DNA from: a bacterium
GTDB taxonomy: Bacteria > Desulfobacterota > Anaeroferrophillalia > Anaeroferrophillales > Anaeroferrophillaceae
Direction of reading: 5' to 3'
Assembly: GCA_029940125.1 (NCBI GenBank)
Contig: JAOZRP010000016.1
Location: 1 to 14,950, forward strand
DNA: 14,950 nt
The notes below the pieces were generated by a model, which was not told the origin of the DNA, did no database searches, and saw only the letters and a program-made list of their open reading frames with translations. The translations under genes were made by a program, and so were the position numbers. Positions 1 through 8,079 of the stretch are shown here, piece by piece. How positions within the stretch are numbered: position 1 is the stretch's first letter; each line of letters opens with the position of its first letter.

Positions 1-48
1 TAATGTCCGGAATGTTCGGCCAGTCCTTTACGGCCGGTTCACAGCCGG

Positions 49-222
49 CATTAGTGCCTTACAGGTTGTTTTCTGGTTTGAAAAACAAGAAAATGTTACG
101 TGTTTCACAGGTTCTTTGCCATTTAGGCAAAGGTTCTGATGAAAAAACTTATGCAGAGCTCTGATAAGAGCACTTATTTGCGGGCCGAAAGACCCGTTTG
201 GGTTGCGGGTTATGTTCCCGCA
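49..222 (-). repeat. Composite intergenic repeat, copy 1 (downstream of dnaE)
   Basis: Read on the minus strand, this copy starts with a GCGGG/CCCGC stem-loop (205-221) followed by AACCCAAA. It then has about 110 bases of variable sequence and ends with a TTTCTTG + T-run block and the 13-mer TAAGGCACTAATG (49-61). Copy 2 at 3940-4126 has the same parts in the same order and spacing but the opposite orientation. The variable part holds its own hairpins: GGGTC/GGCCC at about 183-195, GCTCT/AGAGC at about 157-170, and TTTGCC/GGCAAA at about 115-132. It begins about 40 bases after the dnaE stop, so its first hairpins may also serve as the dnaE 3' end, although no T-run follows them directly. Bases 1-48 hold only short GGCCG/CCGGC inverted repeats; no gene was seen there. 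Confidence 0.55.
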
Positions 223-263
223 TTAGCTTCAAATCATGACAGCAATGATGCAGCCCACACCTC

Positions 264-3200
264 TTAGGCTTCAAACCCTACCACATTGCTGCCAAACAAG
301 CTATCCACCTCCTGCACCAGTTCACTGCTGGGTTCAAGATGGTAGTCTTTTGAAAGGGCAAGCACCAGCTCACAGTCGTTCATGCTCAAATTCACATAGG
401 CCGGGCAGTTGCCACGGTAGCGGGACAATATTTCTTTGAGTTGATTCAACTTGGCAGTGGTCAGTAAATCACGCTGCAGAGCAAGCACGACGCGGTGGAT
501 CATCTTCCCGGTTGCTTCTTTCAGGCTCATCACCGTGTTTGCCACCACTTTCGCCCTGGCCCGTTCGTCATCAACTTCAACCCGCCCTTCAATAATCAGC
601 GGCTCCTGACTTTCAATGTAAGGCGATGCCAACTGGAAGGCATCGGGAAACAAGGTTACATCGACACTGCCGGTCAAATCTTCCAGAACAATAAACCCCA
701 TCAGATTGCCCTTGGCGGTTCGTTTTTCCTTGACCACCGTCACCAGGCCGCCAAGCCGAACCCGGGCCTGATCCTGATAGTCAGAAAGGCGGTCGATCCG
801 AACCACGGCGCAGCGCTTCAGTTCTTCCAGGCGCTGCTGCAGGGGATGGCCGGTGATATAAAAACCCAGCGCTTCCCGTTCGTTTGCCAGTTTGAGCCGA
901 TCATCCCATTCATCGATGTCGGGATAACTGTATGAGGCTGCTGGATCTGAATCAGCAGCCTCATCACCCACCAGATCAAACAGGGACAGCTGTCCCTGCT
1001 GTTTGTCCCGCATAACCCGTTGACCGGTTTCAATGGCGTCCTCCATGGCGGCCGCCATCTTTGCCCGACTGACGCCGGTGGAATCAAAGGCCCCGGCCTT
1101 GATCAGGCTCTCGATAACCCTTTTATTGACCTTGTGCAGGTCCACCCGCTGACAGAAATCAAAAATAGAGCTGAAGTTCCCGGCATCATCCCGTTCACGA
1201 ATGATTTCCTCGGCCGCTTTTTCGCCAACGTTCTTGATAGCAGCCAGCCCGAAGCGGATACCTTCCCGAACCACGGAAAAAGAGGTTCCGCTTTCGTTGA
1301 TATCCGGGGGCAGAACCTCTATGCCCATTTCTTTACACTCGGTAATATTTTTTATAACCTTATCGGAATTCTGCATATCCTCCATCAGGAGGGCGGCCAT
1401 AAATTCAACCGGGAAATGAGCCTTGAGATACGCTGTCTGGTAGGCGATGTAGGCATAAGCGGCGGAATGAGATTTATTGAAACCGTATTCGGCGAATTTC
1501 GCCATCAGGTCAAATATCTCACCGGCTTTTTTCTCATTGATGTTGTTGGCCTTGGCGCCGTCCATGAACCGCTGCCGCTGCTTGGCCATTTCTTCGGCCT
1601 TTTTCTTGCCCATGGCCCGGCGGAGGATGTCCGCTTCGCCAAGGGTGTAGCCGGCCAGCAGCTGGGCAATCTGCATCACCTGCTCCTGGTAAACGATGAC
1701 GCCATAGGTATCTTTCAGCACCGGTTCAAGCTGGGGCAGGAGGTATTCGATTTTCTGCTTGCCGTGCTTTCGATCAATAAAATCATCAATCATGCCGCTG
1801 TTCAAAGGACCGGGACGATAGAGGGCCACCAGGGCAATAATATCCTCGAAGGTTTCAGGTCGAAGCCGGCGCATCAGCGACTGCATGCCGCTGCTTTCCA
1901 GCTGAAACACCCCAGTCGTAGAACCCGAGGCCAGCAGATCGTAGGTTTTCGGGTCATCAAGAGGAATCGCGTCAATATCGAGCGGCTCCCTGTTTTCAGC
2001 CTTGATGAGGTTGAGAGCGTTATTAATCACGGTCAAGGTTTTCAAACCGAGGAAATCAAACTTGATCAAGCCCAGCTTCTCAATGATGGTCATGTCGTAC
2101 TGGGTAACAATCTCGTTGTTCTGCCCGGGATACAGCGGCAGGTAGTCAACCAGCGGATTGTTGGCCACCACCACCCCGGCGGCATGAATCGAGGCGTGGC
2201 GGTTGAGCCCTTCAAGGGCCAGCGAGATTTTCAACAGTTCCCGCTCCCTGGCAGAACCCTTGCGCAAATCCCCCAGCCGCTTCTCTTTTTTCAAGGCTTC
2301 GTCCAGGGAAATATTCAGCACCGCCGGCACCAGCTTGGCAATCTTGTCCACCTCGGCATAAGGCATGTTCAGACCGCGGCCCACATCACGAATCACCCCC
2401 TTGGCCTGCATTTTACCAAAGGTGATGATCTGGGCCACCCGGTCGCTGCCGTATTTTTCGGTTACATAGCGGATAACTTCTTCACGGCCGCGGATGCAGA
2501 AATCCATGTCAATATCCGGCATGGAAATTCGTTCCGGGTTGAGGAAGCGCTCAAAAAGCAGGCCGTAAGGCAGGGGATCGATGTCTGTAATCCTCAGGGA
2601 AAACGCCACCAGGGAGCCAGCCGCCGACCCTCGACCGGGACCAACCGGGATGCCCCGCTGCCGGGCGTAGTTGACAAAATCGGCCACGATCAGAAAATAA
2701 CCGGCAAAACCCATTTTGTTGATCATGCCCAGTTCGGCATCCAGGCGGGCCTGGTATTGTGCCAGGAGATCCTGGTTCCAGGCATCGCCGTAAAACCGCT
2801 GGATTTTTTCCAGGCGCTGGGCAAAACCCTCCCGGCTCTGCTGTTCCAGGTAGGAACTCAGGCTTTGATTGTCAGGCGGAACAAAGTTCGGCGGGTGATA
2901 GGTGCCGAATTCAAACTTGAAGTTGCAGCGTTCGGCAATTTCAATGGTATTGGCCAAAGCCTCGGGATAGTCCGCAAAGCCGGCAGCCATTTCTTCCGGA
3001 GATTTAAAGTAGAGCTGATCGGTGCCGTACTGCATGCGGCTCGGATCATCCATGTGCTTGCCGGTCTGAATGCATAACAGCACTTCGTGAGCCCGGGCGT
3101 CCTCGGCCATCAAGTAATGGCAGTCATTGGTGGCTACCAGCGGCAGATCAAAACCGCGGGCCATGTCGATCAACTGTTCATTGACCTTGTATTGGTCCGC

Positions 3201-3749
3201 GATGCCATTGTCCTGGATTTCAATATAAAACCGCCGGTTGTCAAACAACTGCTGATAAAACTGCAGTTCTTTCTCCGCCTGCTGCCGATCCCCCCGATTA
3301 AGGTAGGCGGCAATTACCCCGTTCAAGCAGGCACTGAGGGCAATCAAACCTTCATGATGCTGGCTGAGCAGTTCCTTGTCAATGCGGGGGCGATAATAAA
3401 AACCCTCGAAATACCCCTTGGTGACCAGTTGACAGAGATTCCGGTACCCCTGCTGATTTTTGGCCAGCAGCACCAAATGATGGGCAACATCCCGATCCTG
3501 GCCGCTGCGCCGGTCATGGCGGCTCCCGGGAGCCACGTAGACTTCACAGCCGATAATGGGTTTAATGCCGTATTTTTCCGCCATCAGGTAAAAGTCAACG
3601 GCACCGAACATGTTTCCGTGGTCGGTAATGGCAACGGCCGGCATTTTAAATTCGCTGGCCCGCTTCATCAGGTGTTCAATTCGGATGGCTCCGTCCAGGA
3701 GGCTGTACATGGTGTGAAGGTGAAGGTGGACAAAAGATGAGTGTTTCAT
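264..3749 (-). CDS. dnaE: DNA polymerase III subunit alpha
   Basis: This is the catalytic subunit of the replicative polymerase, which extends DNA on the sliding clamp. The product is 1161 aa, almost the same length as E. coli DnaE. An N-terminal PHP domain (about 1-270) opens with HLHLHT and also shows TDHG, GCE, HHL and NDCHY. The family C palm has GPGRGSAAGS near 370-379 and the metal-binding PDIDMD with Asp412 and Asp414; the third aspartate is in KFDFLG (about 565). A helix-hairpin-helix region is near 835-890, a canonical clamp-binding QLSLF at about 920-924, and an OB fold at about 995-1075. The ATG at 3749 is preferred over an in-frame GTG at 3755 because it fits the usual N-terminus; the ribosome binding site is weak. 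The gene appears to stand alone, without accA downstream, and lies between inverted copies of the composite repeat. Identity is certain. Confidence 0.98.
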   Translation of the reverse strand: MKHSSFVHLHLHTMYSLLDGAIRIEHLMKRASEFKMPAVAITDHGNMFGAVDFYLMAEKYGIKPIIGCEVYVAPGSRHDRRSGQDRDVAHHLVLLAKNQQGYRNLCQLVTKGYFEGFYYRPRIDKELLSQHHEGLIALSACLNGVIAAYLNRGDRQQAEKELQFYQQLFDNRRFYIEIQDNGIADQYKVNEQLIDMARGFDLPLVATNDCHYLMAEDARAHEVLLCIQTGKHMDDPSRMQYGTDQLYFKSPEEMAAGFADYPEALANTIEIAERCNFKFEFGTYHPPNFVPPDNQSLSSYLEQQSREGFAQRLEKIQRFYGDAWNQDLLAQYQARLDAELGMINKMGFAGYFLIVADFVNYARQRGIPVGPGRGSAAGSLVAFSLRITDIDPLPYGLLFERFLNPERISMPDIDMDFCIRGREEVIRYVTEKYGSDRVAQIITFGKMQAKGVIRDVGRGLNMPYAEVDKIAKLVPAVLNISLDEALKKEKRLGDLRKGSARERELLKISLALEGLNRHASIHAAGVVVANNPLVDYLPLYPGQNNEIVTQYDMTIIEKLGLIKFDFLGLKTLTVINNALNLIKAENREPLDIDAIPLDDPKTYDLLASGSTTGVFQLESSGMQSLMRRLRPETFEDIIALVALYRPGPLNSGMIDDFIDRKHGKQKIEYLLPQLEPVLKDTYGVIVYQEQVMQIAQLLAGYTLGEADILRRAMGKKKAEEMAKQRQRFMDGAKANNINEKKAGEIFDLMAKFAEYGFNKSHSAAYAYIAYQTAYLKAHFPVEFMAALLMEDMQNSDKVIKNITECKEMGIEVLPPDINESGTSFSVVREGIRFGLAAIKNVGEKAAEEIIRERDDAGNFSSIFDFCQRVDLHKVNKRVIESLIKAGAFDSTGVSRAKMAAAMEDAIETGQRVMRDKQQGQLSLFDLVGDEAADSDPAASYSYPDIDEWDDRLKLANEREALGFYITGHPLQQRLEELKRCAVVRIDRLSDYQDQARVRLGGLVTVVKEKRTAKGNLMGFIVLEDLTGSVDVTLFPDAFQLASPYIESQEPLIIEGRVEVDDERARAKVVANTVMSLKEATGKMIHRVVLALQRDLLTTAKLNQLKEILSRYRGNCPAYVNLSMNDCELVLALSKDYHLEPSSELVQEVDSLFGSNVVGFEA

Positions 3750-3939
3750 AAGCACTTATATTTACTAGATATTTTTGAGTTTCCTCATTTTTTTACCTCA
3801 AAGGTACCATCTTGCTGTGTATCACAGGAAGAAGAACTTTAACAAGTAAAAAAGGGGATGAGAGATGGTAGATTACAAAGTAATAAAACCTGGGAGGCAG
3901 CGATTTACCGCAAAAAAATACTGCAATCACTGCACCAAG

Positions 3940-4126
3940 GCGGGCTTAAGGCCCGCAACCCAAATCAGGAATCAGGGTGTTCCGGCATGGCTCTCGCTCA
4001 TTCTCGCGGCACATCGTGTGATTCGTTCGGCGGCCAAAACCGCTATGAGCCATGCCCGAACATCCTTAAGTATCCCCGACAATTTCTTGTTTTTTTTGAC
4101 AGCCTTTCAGGGATAAGGCACTAATG
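3940..4126 (+). repeat. Composite intergenic repeat, copy 2 (between dnaE and the dynamin-like gene)
   Basis: The element begins with a near-perfect palindrome, GCGGGCTTAAGGCCCGC (3940-3956), followed by AACCCAAAT. The middle carries an imperfect 15-bp inverted repeat, GTTCCGGCATGGCTC paired with GAGCCATGCCCGAAC (14 of 15 match), with about 55 bases between the arms. The end has CCCGACAATTTCTTG, a run of eight T, GACAGCCTTTCAGG and TAAGGCACTAATG (4114-4126). The last block matches copy 3 closely, apart from a gap of about 31 bases. The order of parts equals copy 1. It could be a non-autonomous mobile element, a structured RNA or a promoter-carrying cassette; no transposase is nearby. It lies in the gene-free interval 3750-4260, whose left part should hold the dnaE promoter. 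Confidence 0.65.
4096..4124 (+). promoter_or_regulatory. Promoter-like sequence within repeat copy 2
   Basis: A perfect TTGACA at 4096-4101 is followed after 17 bases by CACTAA (4119-4124), a poor -10. The same spacing occurs in copy 3, with GTGACA and the better TACTAA, which points at the transpeptidase gene. Transcription would run toward the dynamin-like gene and leave a leader of about 130 bases. The call rests on motif and position only. Confidence 0.3.
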
Positions 4127-4167
4127 AACGACGTCCCAACAAAGACACAAAGATCCAAACTAGCAGC

Positions 4168-4196
4168 TTTACAATTAAAAGATTTTATTTTACATA
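4168..4196 (+). promoter_or_regulatory. Possible promoter for the dynamin-like gene
   Basis: TTTACA (4168-4173), a 17-base AT-rich spacer and TACATA (4191-4196) lie about 65 bases before the dynamin-like start. The match to sigma70 consensus is moderate, and the AT-rich stretch stands out from its surroundings. It is an alternative to the promoter-like sequence in the repeat. Confidence 0.3.
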
Positions 4197-4260
4197 TGGA
4201 ACAGTCGCTCTTCATTGCCACGCGAGCGGTCATAAACCTGTTGCCATCGGAGAAACGTCC

Positions 4261-6423
4261 ATGTCATCAACACCTGCCCCGGCACAACTTTCCGACCCGC
4301 ATACCCGGCTGGAAACAATAAGCAACCTGATACGCAGCCTGCGCGTTACTCTCCCGACTGAACAGCCGCAGCTGGAGAAATGGCTGACCACCATCCAGGA
4401 ACTGCTGCGGCTTTCGGAACAGTTCTCTCTGCCGATCACGGTGATTGGCCCGGTAAAATCCGGAAAAAGCACGTTGTTAAACACCATGATCGGTCAGAAA
4501 ATCCTCCCCATGGGGGCCGGCATAACCACCATGTTTGTTACCGCGATTCACCATGGCAGCGACCTGCACGGTGAAATCACCCTTATTCCGGCGGAACAGG
4601 CCGACGCCCTTTTCCAGAACAGCTGCCATTACCTTTTTTCCGCTGACCTGGAAGAAACCAAGATATCTCTTTTCCACCAGGAAGACCGGCAGCAAATCAA
4701 CCGGCAGCTGGAAGAATTTTCCCGGGAATTCATCCTGACCAGCCATGGCAGCTTTGACAAAGATTATCAACTGCTGAAAAACCTGCTGGCCGGTTATGAC
4801 AGCATAGCTGACTATTACCGGCGGGAGCAGCTGAAACTGACTTTCACCCAGGAGGAACTTGGCCGGTTCAGAGATTTTATTACCAACGAACCAATGTCCA
4901 CGTTCCTGGAAGAGGCAAAGGTTTTTTTTCCCTTTACCATCCTGCCGGAATACGTCGTCATGCAGGATTGCCAGGGACTGGACACGCCCAGCCCCGGCCA
5001 GCAGGCCCTTGCCATCCAGCAGCTGGCCACCAGCCCGGTCCTGGTCTACGTGATCAGCAGCCGCATGGGCCTGCGTCAGGCCGACTACCACCTGCTGGAA
5101 CACCTGCACGATCTCGGGCTGGCGGCAAAGCTGCTTTTCGTGCTCAACTACGATTTTGAGGAACACCCGGCCAGGAAAGACATGGAAAAGATGTTCGAAC
5201 GCTGCCAGGCGGAACTGGCGGAACTGGGATTTGACCAGCCCTGCTATGGCTTTTCAAGCCTTTACCACCTCTACACCCAGTTGAGGGATAAAGATTCCCT
5301 GGATAAAAACGAAGAAAACCGCTGGCTTCTCTGGCAAAACAGCCCGGAAAAGCTTGAGCTTTCAACCGCCGGCTGGAAATCTTTCACTTCCCGGCTGCTG
5401 GAACTTGCCGGAAAGGAAGCCGACCTGGCATTAACGCAGCACCTGAACAGCCGGATGCTGCATATTGCCCGCCGGGCCCATTCCCTGGTCACCGCCAGGA
5501 GAAAGTCACTGTCGATGGACCAGCAGGGGATTGACAGTTCGGCGCAGGATTACGAAGAACAGAAAGAAAAACTGCTTCAGTTTGAGAAACAGCTTGGCAC
5601 CACTTTAGGTTCCATTACCAAACAGTGTGAAGGGGAATATTTCCGAAAAATCGAATCATGGTTCAACCAATCCACCGCCGGGGGCATCAGGCCGGTCCTG
5701 CATCAAATCATTGAATCTTACCAGCTTCCCGATGATCTTCTGCCGGAGAAAAGCCGCAACCCCCTGCTGCCGCTAAAACTGCTGGAGCGGCATTTTCAAC
5801 AGGTTGTCCATCCCCAGATCCAGGAAAAGCTGGAGATCAGCACGCACCAGTTCTGGCAGGCGCTTGAACGGGAAATCAAGGCATCGTACTCATCACAGTG
5901 CGCTTCTCTCTTTTTTCTGCTGGAAAAAGCGACCGGGAACCAGGTTGACGGCCAGGAACAGCGCAACCTTCCCGCCCCCATCAACTGGGAAAGCAAGCTG
6001 CCGTCTTTCAGTTTTGCCAATCCCCTGGAAGAACGCTTTTCTGCGGTTTCAAAGTTCGCCCTCATCGGCAAACTGCTGTCTGAAAAGTTGAAATCGCTGC
6101 GCAAAAAGCGCCCATGGCAGGAAACAATCAGCATTCAACTGAAACAGAAAGCCCGTGATGAGCTGAAAGGCAGGCTGCTGGATTACCAGGAAAGGCTTAA
6201 ATTCCTTTTCCTGCGTCCCTACCTGCAACAGTACGAAAGCCTGGTCAGCGACTATCTGACCGACTTCATCCAGGTCAGCACCCTGGAGATTTCACATCAG
6301 CAGCATGGTCTGCATGATCAGGAGCAGGAGCAGGAAGAATTACTTGACGTTCTGGACGGCCAGAAAAATGAACTTGAGCAGCTTATGTCAAGCCTGCAGA
6401 GTTCTCAGCATGACGGCGCCTGA
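4261..6423 (+). CDS. Bacterial dynamin-like GTPase
   Basis: The 720-aa protein has an N-terminal GTPase domain of the dynamin superfamily. It has G1 GPVKSGKS at residues 63-70 followed by T71, a G2-type ITT at about 88-90, and G3 DCQG at 236-239 in a DCQGLDTP context. The expected G4 site reads VLNYDF at about 295, not the usual N/TKxD. The rest is helical, with coiled-coil stretches near 430-460 and 680-715. A basic amphipathic stretch (about 600-617) could touch membrane, but there is no clear transmembrane helix or signal peptide, so a peripheral membrane role is inferred. The ATG is supported by GGAGA about 7 bases upstream. Bacterial dynamins are often found in tandem pairs; here there is one, followed after 3 bases by an amidohydrolase gene, which suggests translational coupling. 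Family membership is clear; the cellular role is unknown. Confidence 0.85.
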   Translation: MSSTPAPAQLSDPHTRLETISNLIRSLRVTLPTEQPQLEKWLTTIQELLRLSEQFSLPITVIGPVKSGKSTLLNTMIGQKILPMGAGITTMFVTAIHHGSDLHGEITLIPAEQADALFQNSCHYLFSADLEETKISLFHQEDRQQINRQLEEFSREFILTSHGSFDKDYQLLKNLLAGYDSIADYYRREQLKLTFTQEELGRFRDFITNEPMSTFLEEAKVFFPFTILPEYVVMQDCQGLDTPSPGQQALAIQQLATSPVLVYVISSRMGLRQADYHLLEHLHDLGLAAKLLFVLNYDFEEHPARKDMEKMFERCQAELAELGFDQPCYGFSSLYHLYTQLRDKDSLDKNEENRWLLWQNSPEKLELSTAGWKSFTSRLLELAGKEADLALTQHLNSRMLHIARRAHSLVTARRKSLSMDQQGIDSSAQDYEEQKEKLLQFEKQLGTTLGSITKQCEGEYFRKIESWFNQSTAGGIRPVLHQIIESYQLPDDLLPEKSRNPLLPLKLLERHFQQVVHPQIQEKLEISTHQFWQALEREIKASYSSQCASLFFLLEKATGNQVDGQEQRNLPAPINWESKLPSFSFANPLEERFSAVSKFALIGKLLSEKLKSLRKKRPWQETISIQLKQKARDELKGRLLDYQERLKFLFLRPYLQQYESLVSDYLTDFIQVSTLEISHQQHGLHDQEQEQEELLDVLDGQKNELEQLMSSLQSSQHDGA

Positions 6424-6426
6424 TCC

Positions 6427-7698
6427 GTGGACGGTCAATACCTGATCAGCGCTCCATGGATCATGCCCCGGCCGGGCACATTCATTGCCGACGGGGCGGT
6501 GCTGGTTGTCAACCAGCGCATCGTGCGGCTCGGCCAGGCCGGGGAAATTTCCGGCAGCTTCCCAAATGCCGCCCGCATCCACCAGGAAGACTGCCTGTTG
6601 ATGCCCGGGCTGATCAATGCCCACTGCCACCTCGAACTGACCGCACTTTCCAGCCTTTGCCCCCGTCCCGGCACAGTTGATTTCATCGACTGGATTCTCT
6701 CGGTTATAACCGCCAAAAAAAAAGCCCCGGAAAAGCTATTCAAGGACGGGCTGGCAGCGGGACAGCAGCTGCTGCTGGAAAGCGGCACCACCTGTGTTGG
6801 CGATTACCACAGTCCGCAATGGTTTCAAACTGACGACGCGCCTCGCAACCAAATCCGGGCCGTCCACTTCCTGGAGATTATCAGCCGGGAAGAATCCCTG
6901 GAGCAGGATCGCCAGCCGGAATTGCTTGAATCCTGTCTTGTTCACGAATCAAGGCAGGACTCCCTGGTTCAGGTCGGCATCGCCCCCCACAGCCCTTACA
7001 CTGTATCGCTGCCGCTGCTGGGTCAATTAATAACCATGGCCGAGAAGCACCGACTGCCCTTGTCCATGCACCTTGGCGAATCTGCAGCGGAAAGCCGTTT
7101 TTTCCGCGACGGCCGGGGACCAATCGCGACAAAGCTCTATCCCTTCGTCGGCTGGCAGGATTTTCCGCCCCCGGCTTACGGAAAAGATTCCATCGACACC
7201 CTGCTGCAGGAAAATCTCCTGCGCTGCCTCAGCGCCGTTCACCTGGGCACCGCCCGAAGCGACCAACTCAAGGAATTTGCCCGGCTGGCCGTCAAGCCCA
7301 TACTCTGCCCGCGCAGCAACCACACCCTGGGCAACCCGCTGCCTGACCTGGAAGCCATGCTGAACAGCGGCCTGGCTCCGGCCCTGGGCACCGACAGCCT
7401 GGCCAGCGTTGACAGCCTCAGTCTCTGGGATGAAATGCGCTTCCTGCGCCAAAACTTTCCCGATCTCCCGGCGGAAATCATCCTTACCATGGCAACCGTC
7501 AACGGGGCGGCGGCTTTGGGACTGCAGGATGTCGGGCAGCTGGCACCTGAATGTCAAGCGGACATGATTGCCGTGCAGCTGCGTGCACCCCGGCAAATCC
7601 CCAGCTTGGACGAGCTTATCGAACACACGGATATACAGGATATCAGAATGGTAATGGTGGGCGGGAAAATAGAAAAATCAGCGACGGGAATTCCTTGA
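6427..7698 (+). CDS. Amidohydrolase of the TRZ/ATZ (cytosine deaminase-like) family, possibly aminodeoxyfutalosine deaminase-like
   Basis: The 423-aa product is a metal-dependent hydrolase with a short N-terminal beta domain and a TIM-barrel. The metal ligands are visible: HCH at 66-68 in LINAHCHLE, His215 and Glu218 in SMHLGES, His272 in VHLG and Asp322 in GTDS. APHSPYT (about 187-193) and NHTLGNPLPDL are also typical of this family, which deaminates or dechlorinates purines and triazines. The segment VDFIDWILSVI after HCHLE resembles the aminodeoxyfutalosine deaminases of the futalosine menaquinone route, but no other menaquinone gene is present, so the substrate stays open. The start is the GTG at 6427, three bases after the upstream TGA, without a good ribosome binding site, consistent with coupling to the dynamin-like gene. 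The terminator at 7731-7765 ends the transcript. Confidence 0.8.
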   Translation: MDGQYLISAPWIMPRPGTFIADGAVLVVNQRIVRLGQAGEISGSFPNAARIHQEDCLLMPGLINAHCHLELTALSSLCPRPGTVDFIDWILSVITAKKKAPEKLFKDGLAAGQQLLLESGTTCVGDYHSPQWFQTDDAPRNQIRAVHFLEIISREESLEQDRQPELLESCLVHESRQDSLVQVGIAPHSPYTVSLPLLGQLITMAEKHRLPLSMHLGESAAESRFFRDGRGPIATKLYPFVGWQDFPPPAYGKDSIDTLLQENLLRCLSAVHLGTARSDQLKEFARLAVKPILCPRSNHTLGNPLPDLEAMLNSGLAPALGTDSLASVDSLSLWDEMRFLRQNFPDLPAEIILTMATVNGAAALGLQDVGQLAPECQADMIAVQLRAPRQIPSLDELIEHTDIQDIRMVMVGGKIEKSATGIP

Positions 7699-7709
7699 TA
7701 AGATCTGGA

Positions 7710-8039
7710 TCAGGCTTTGATATCGATGAAAACTCCGCCCGGATGACGGCGGAGTTTGTTTTTTTCCGGCCGGGGTTCGTCGTCGGCAGAATCCACTGAA
7801 GCGTCATGGGGAGGATGTTTGAATGACTGCCCTTCTCTCTGGTGGGCATTGTTGTCCAGGAGCGGATGTTCGGTCTGGCTGATCTCCTGGATGTCGCGCT
7901 GCTGCTTCTCTTCCTTCAACAGCTGCTGCTGGGCAAGCTTGGCCTGTTCAACCTCGGCCCCGTGAGCACCCTGCTGCTGCATTTTGCCAACCGTCGTCGA
8001 CTGCAGCAGCACCTGTTGCATATCCACAGCTCTGAGCAT
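7710..8039 (-). CDS. Small hydrophilic glutamine-rich protein, function unknown
   Basis: The 109-aa product starts MLRAVDMQQVLLQ, continues with a Gln/Glu/Lys-rich helical region (about 15-50) and a charged, probably disordered part, and ends GGVFIDIKA. It has no signal peptide, membrane segment or recognisable domain. The start at 8039 is chosen because a perfect AGGAGG lies about 9 bases upstream; a longer in-frame reading into ymdB has no such site. It is the last gene of the rny-ymdB group, 40 bases after ymdB. The last codons contain the intrinsic terminator of the convergent amidohydrolase gene, so hairpin and protein end constrain each other. I see no terminator of its own. Strong ribosome binding site and position make it likely real. 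Confidence 0.7.
   Translation of the reverse strand: MLRAVDMQQVLLQSTTVGKMQQQGAHGAEVEQAKLAQQQLLKEEKQQRDIQEISQTEHPLLDNNAHQREGQSFKHPPHDASVDSADDEPRPEKNKLRRHPGGVFIDIKA
7731..7765 (+). terminator. Intrinsic terminator of the dynamin-like/amidohydrolase operon
   Basis: A 9-bp perfect stem, AACTCCGCC/GGCGGAGTT, with an 8-base loop is followed at once by TG and seven T (7759-7765). It lies 32 bases after the amidohydrolase stop and within the coding 3' end of the opposing small gene. Confidence 0.9.
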
Positions 8040-8079
8040 AAAACATCTCCTCCTGCCTGACTCTATCGGCAGAAAGGAC

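Noticed and set aside
1020..3077. Plus-strand open frame of 685 codons opposite dnaE
   Set aside because: It is the mirror of a high-GC-third-position gene: dnaE on the other strand is certain, and this frame shows no domain or ribosome binding site.
3865..4116. Plus-strand frame of 83 codons with a GGGG-rich site before its ATG
   Set aside because: Most of it is translation of composite repeat copy 2, including its hairpins and inverted repeat. Its composition does not look like a protein, and it ends in the repeat's T-run block.
4124..4321. Plus-strand frame of 65 codons overlapping the dynamin-like start
   Set aside because: It overlaps the well supported start with GGAGA and shows no domain; it covers the presumed promoter and leader.
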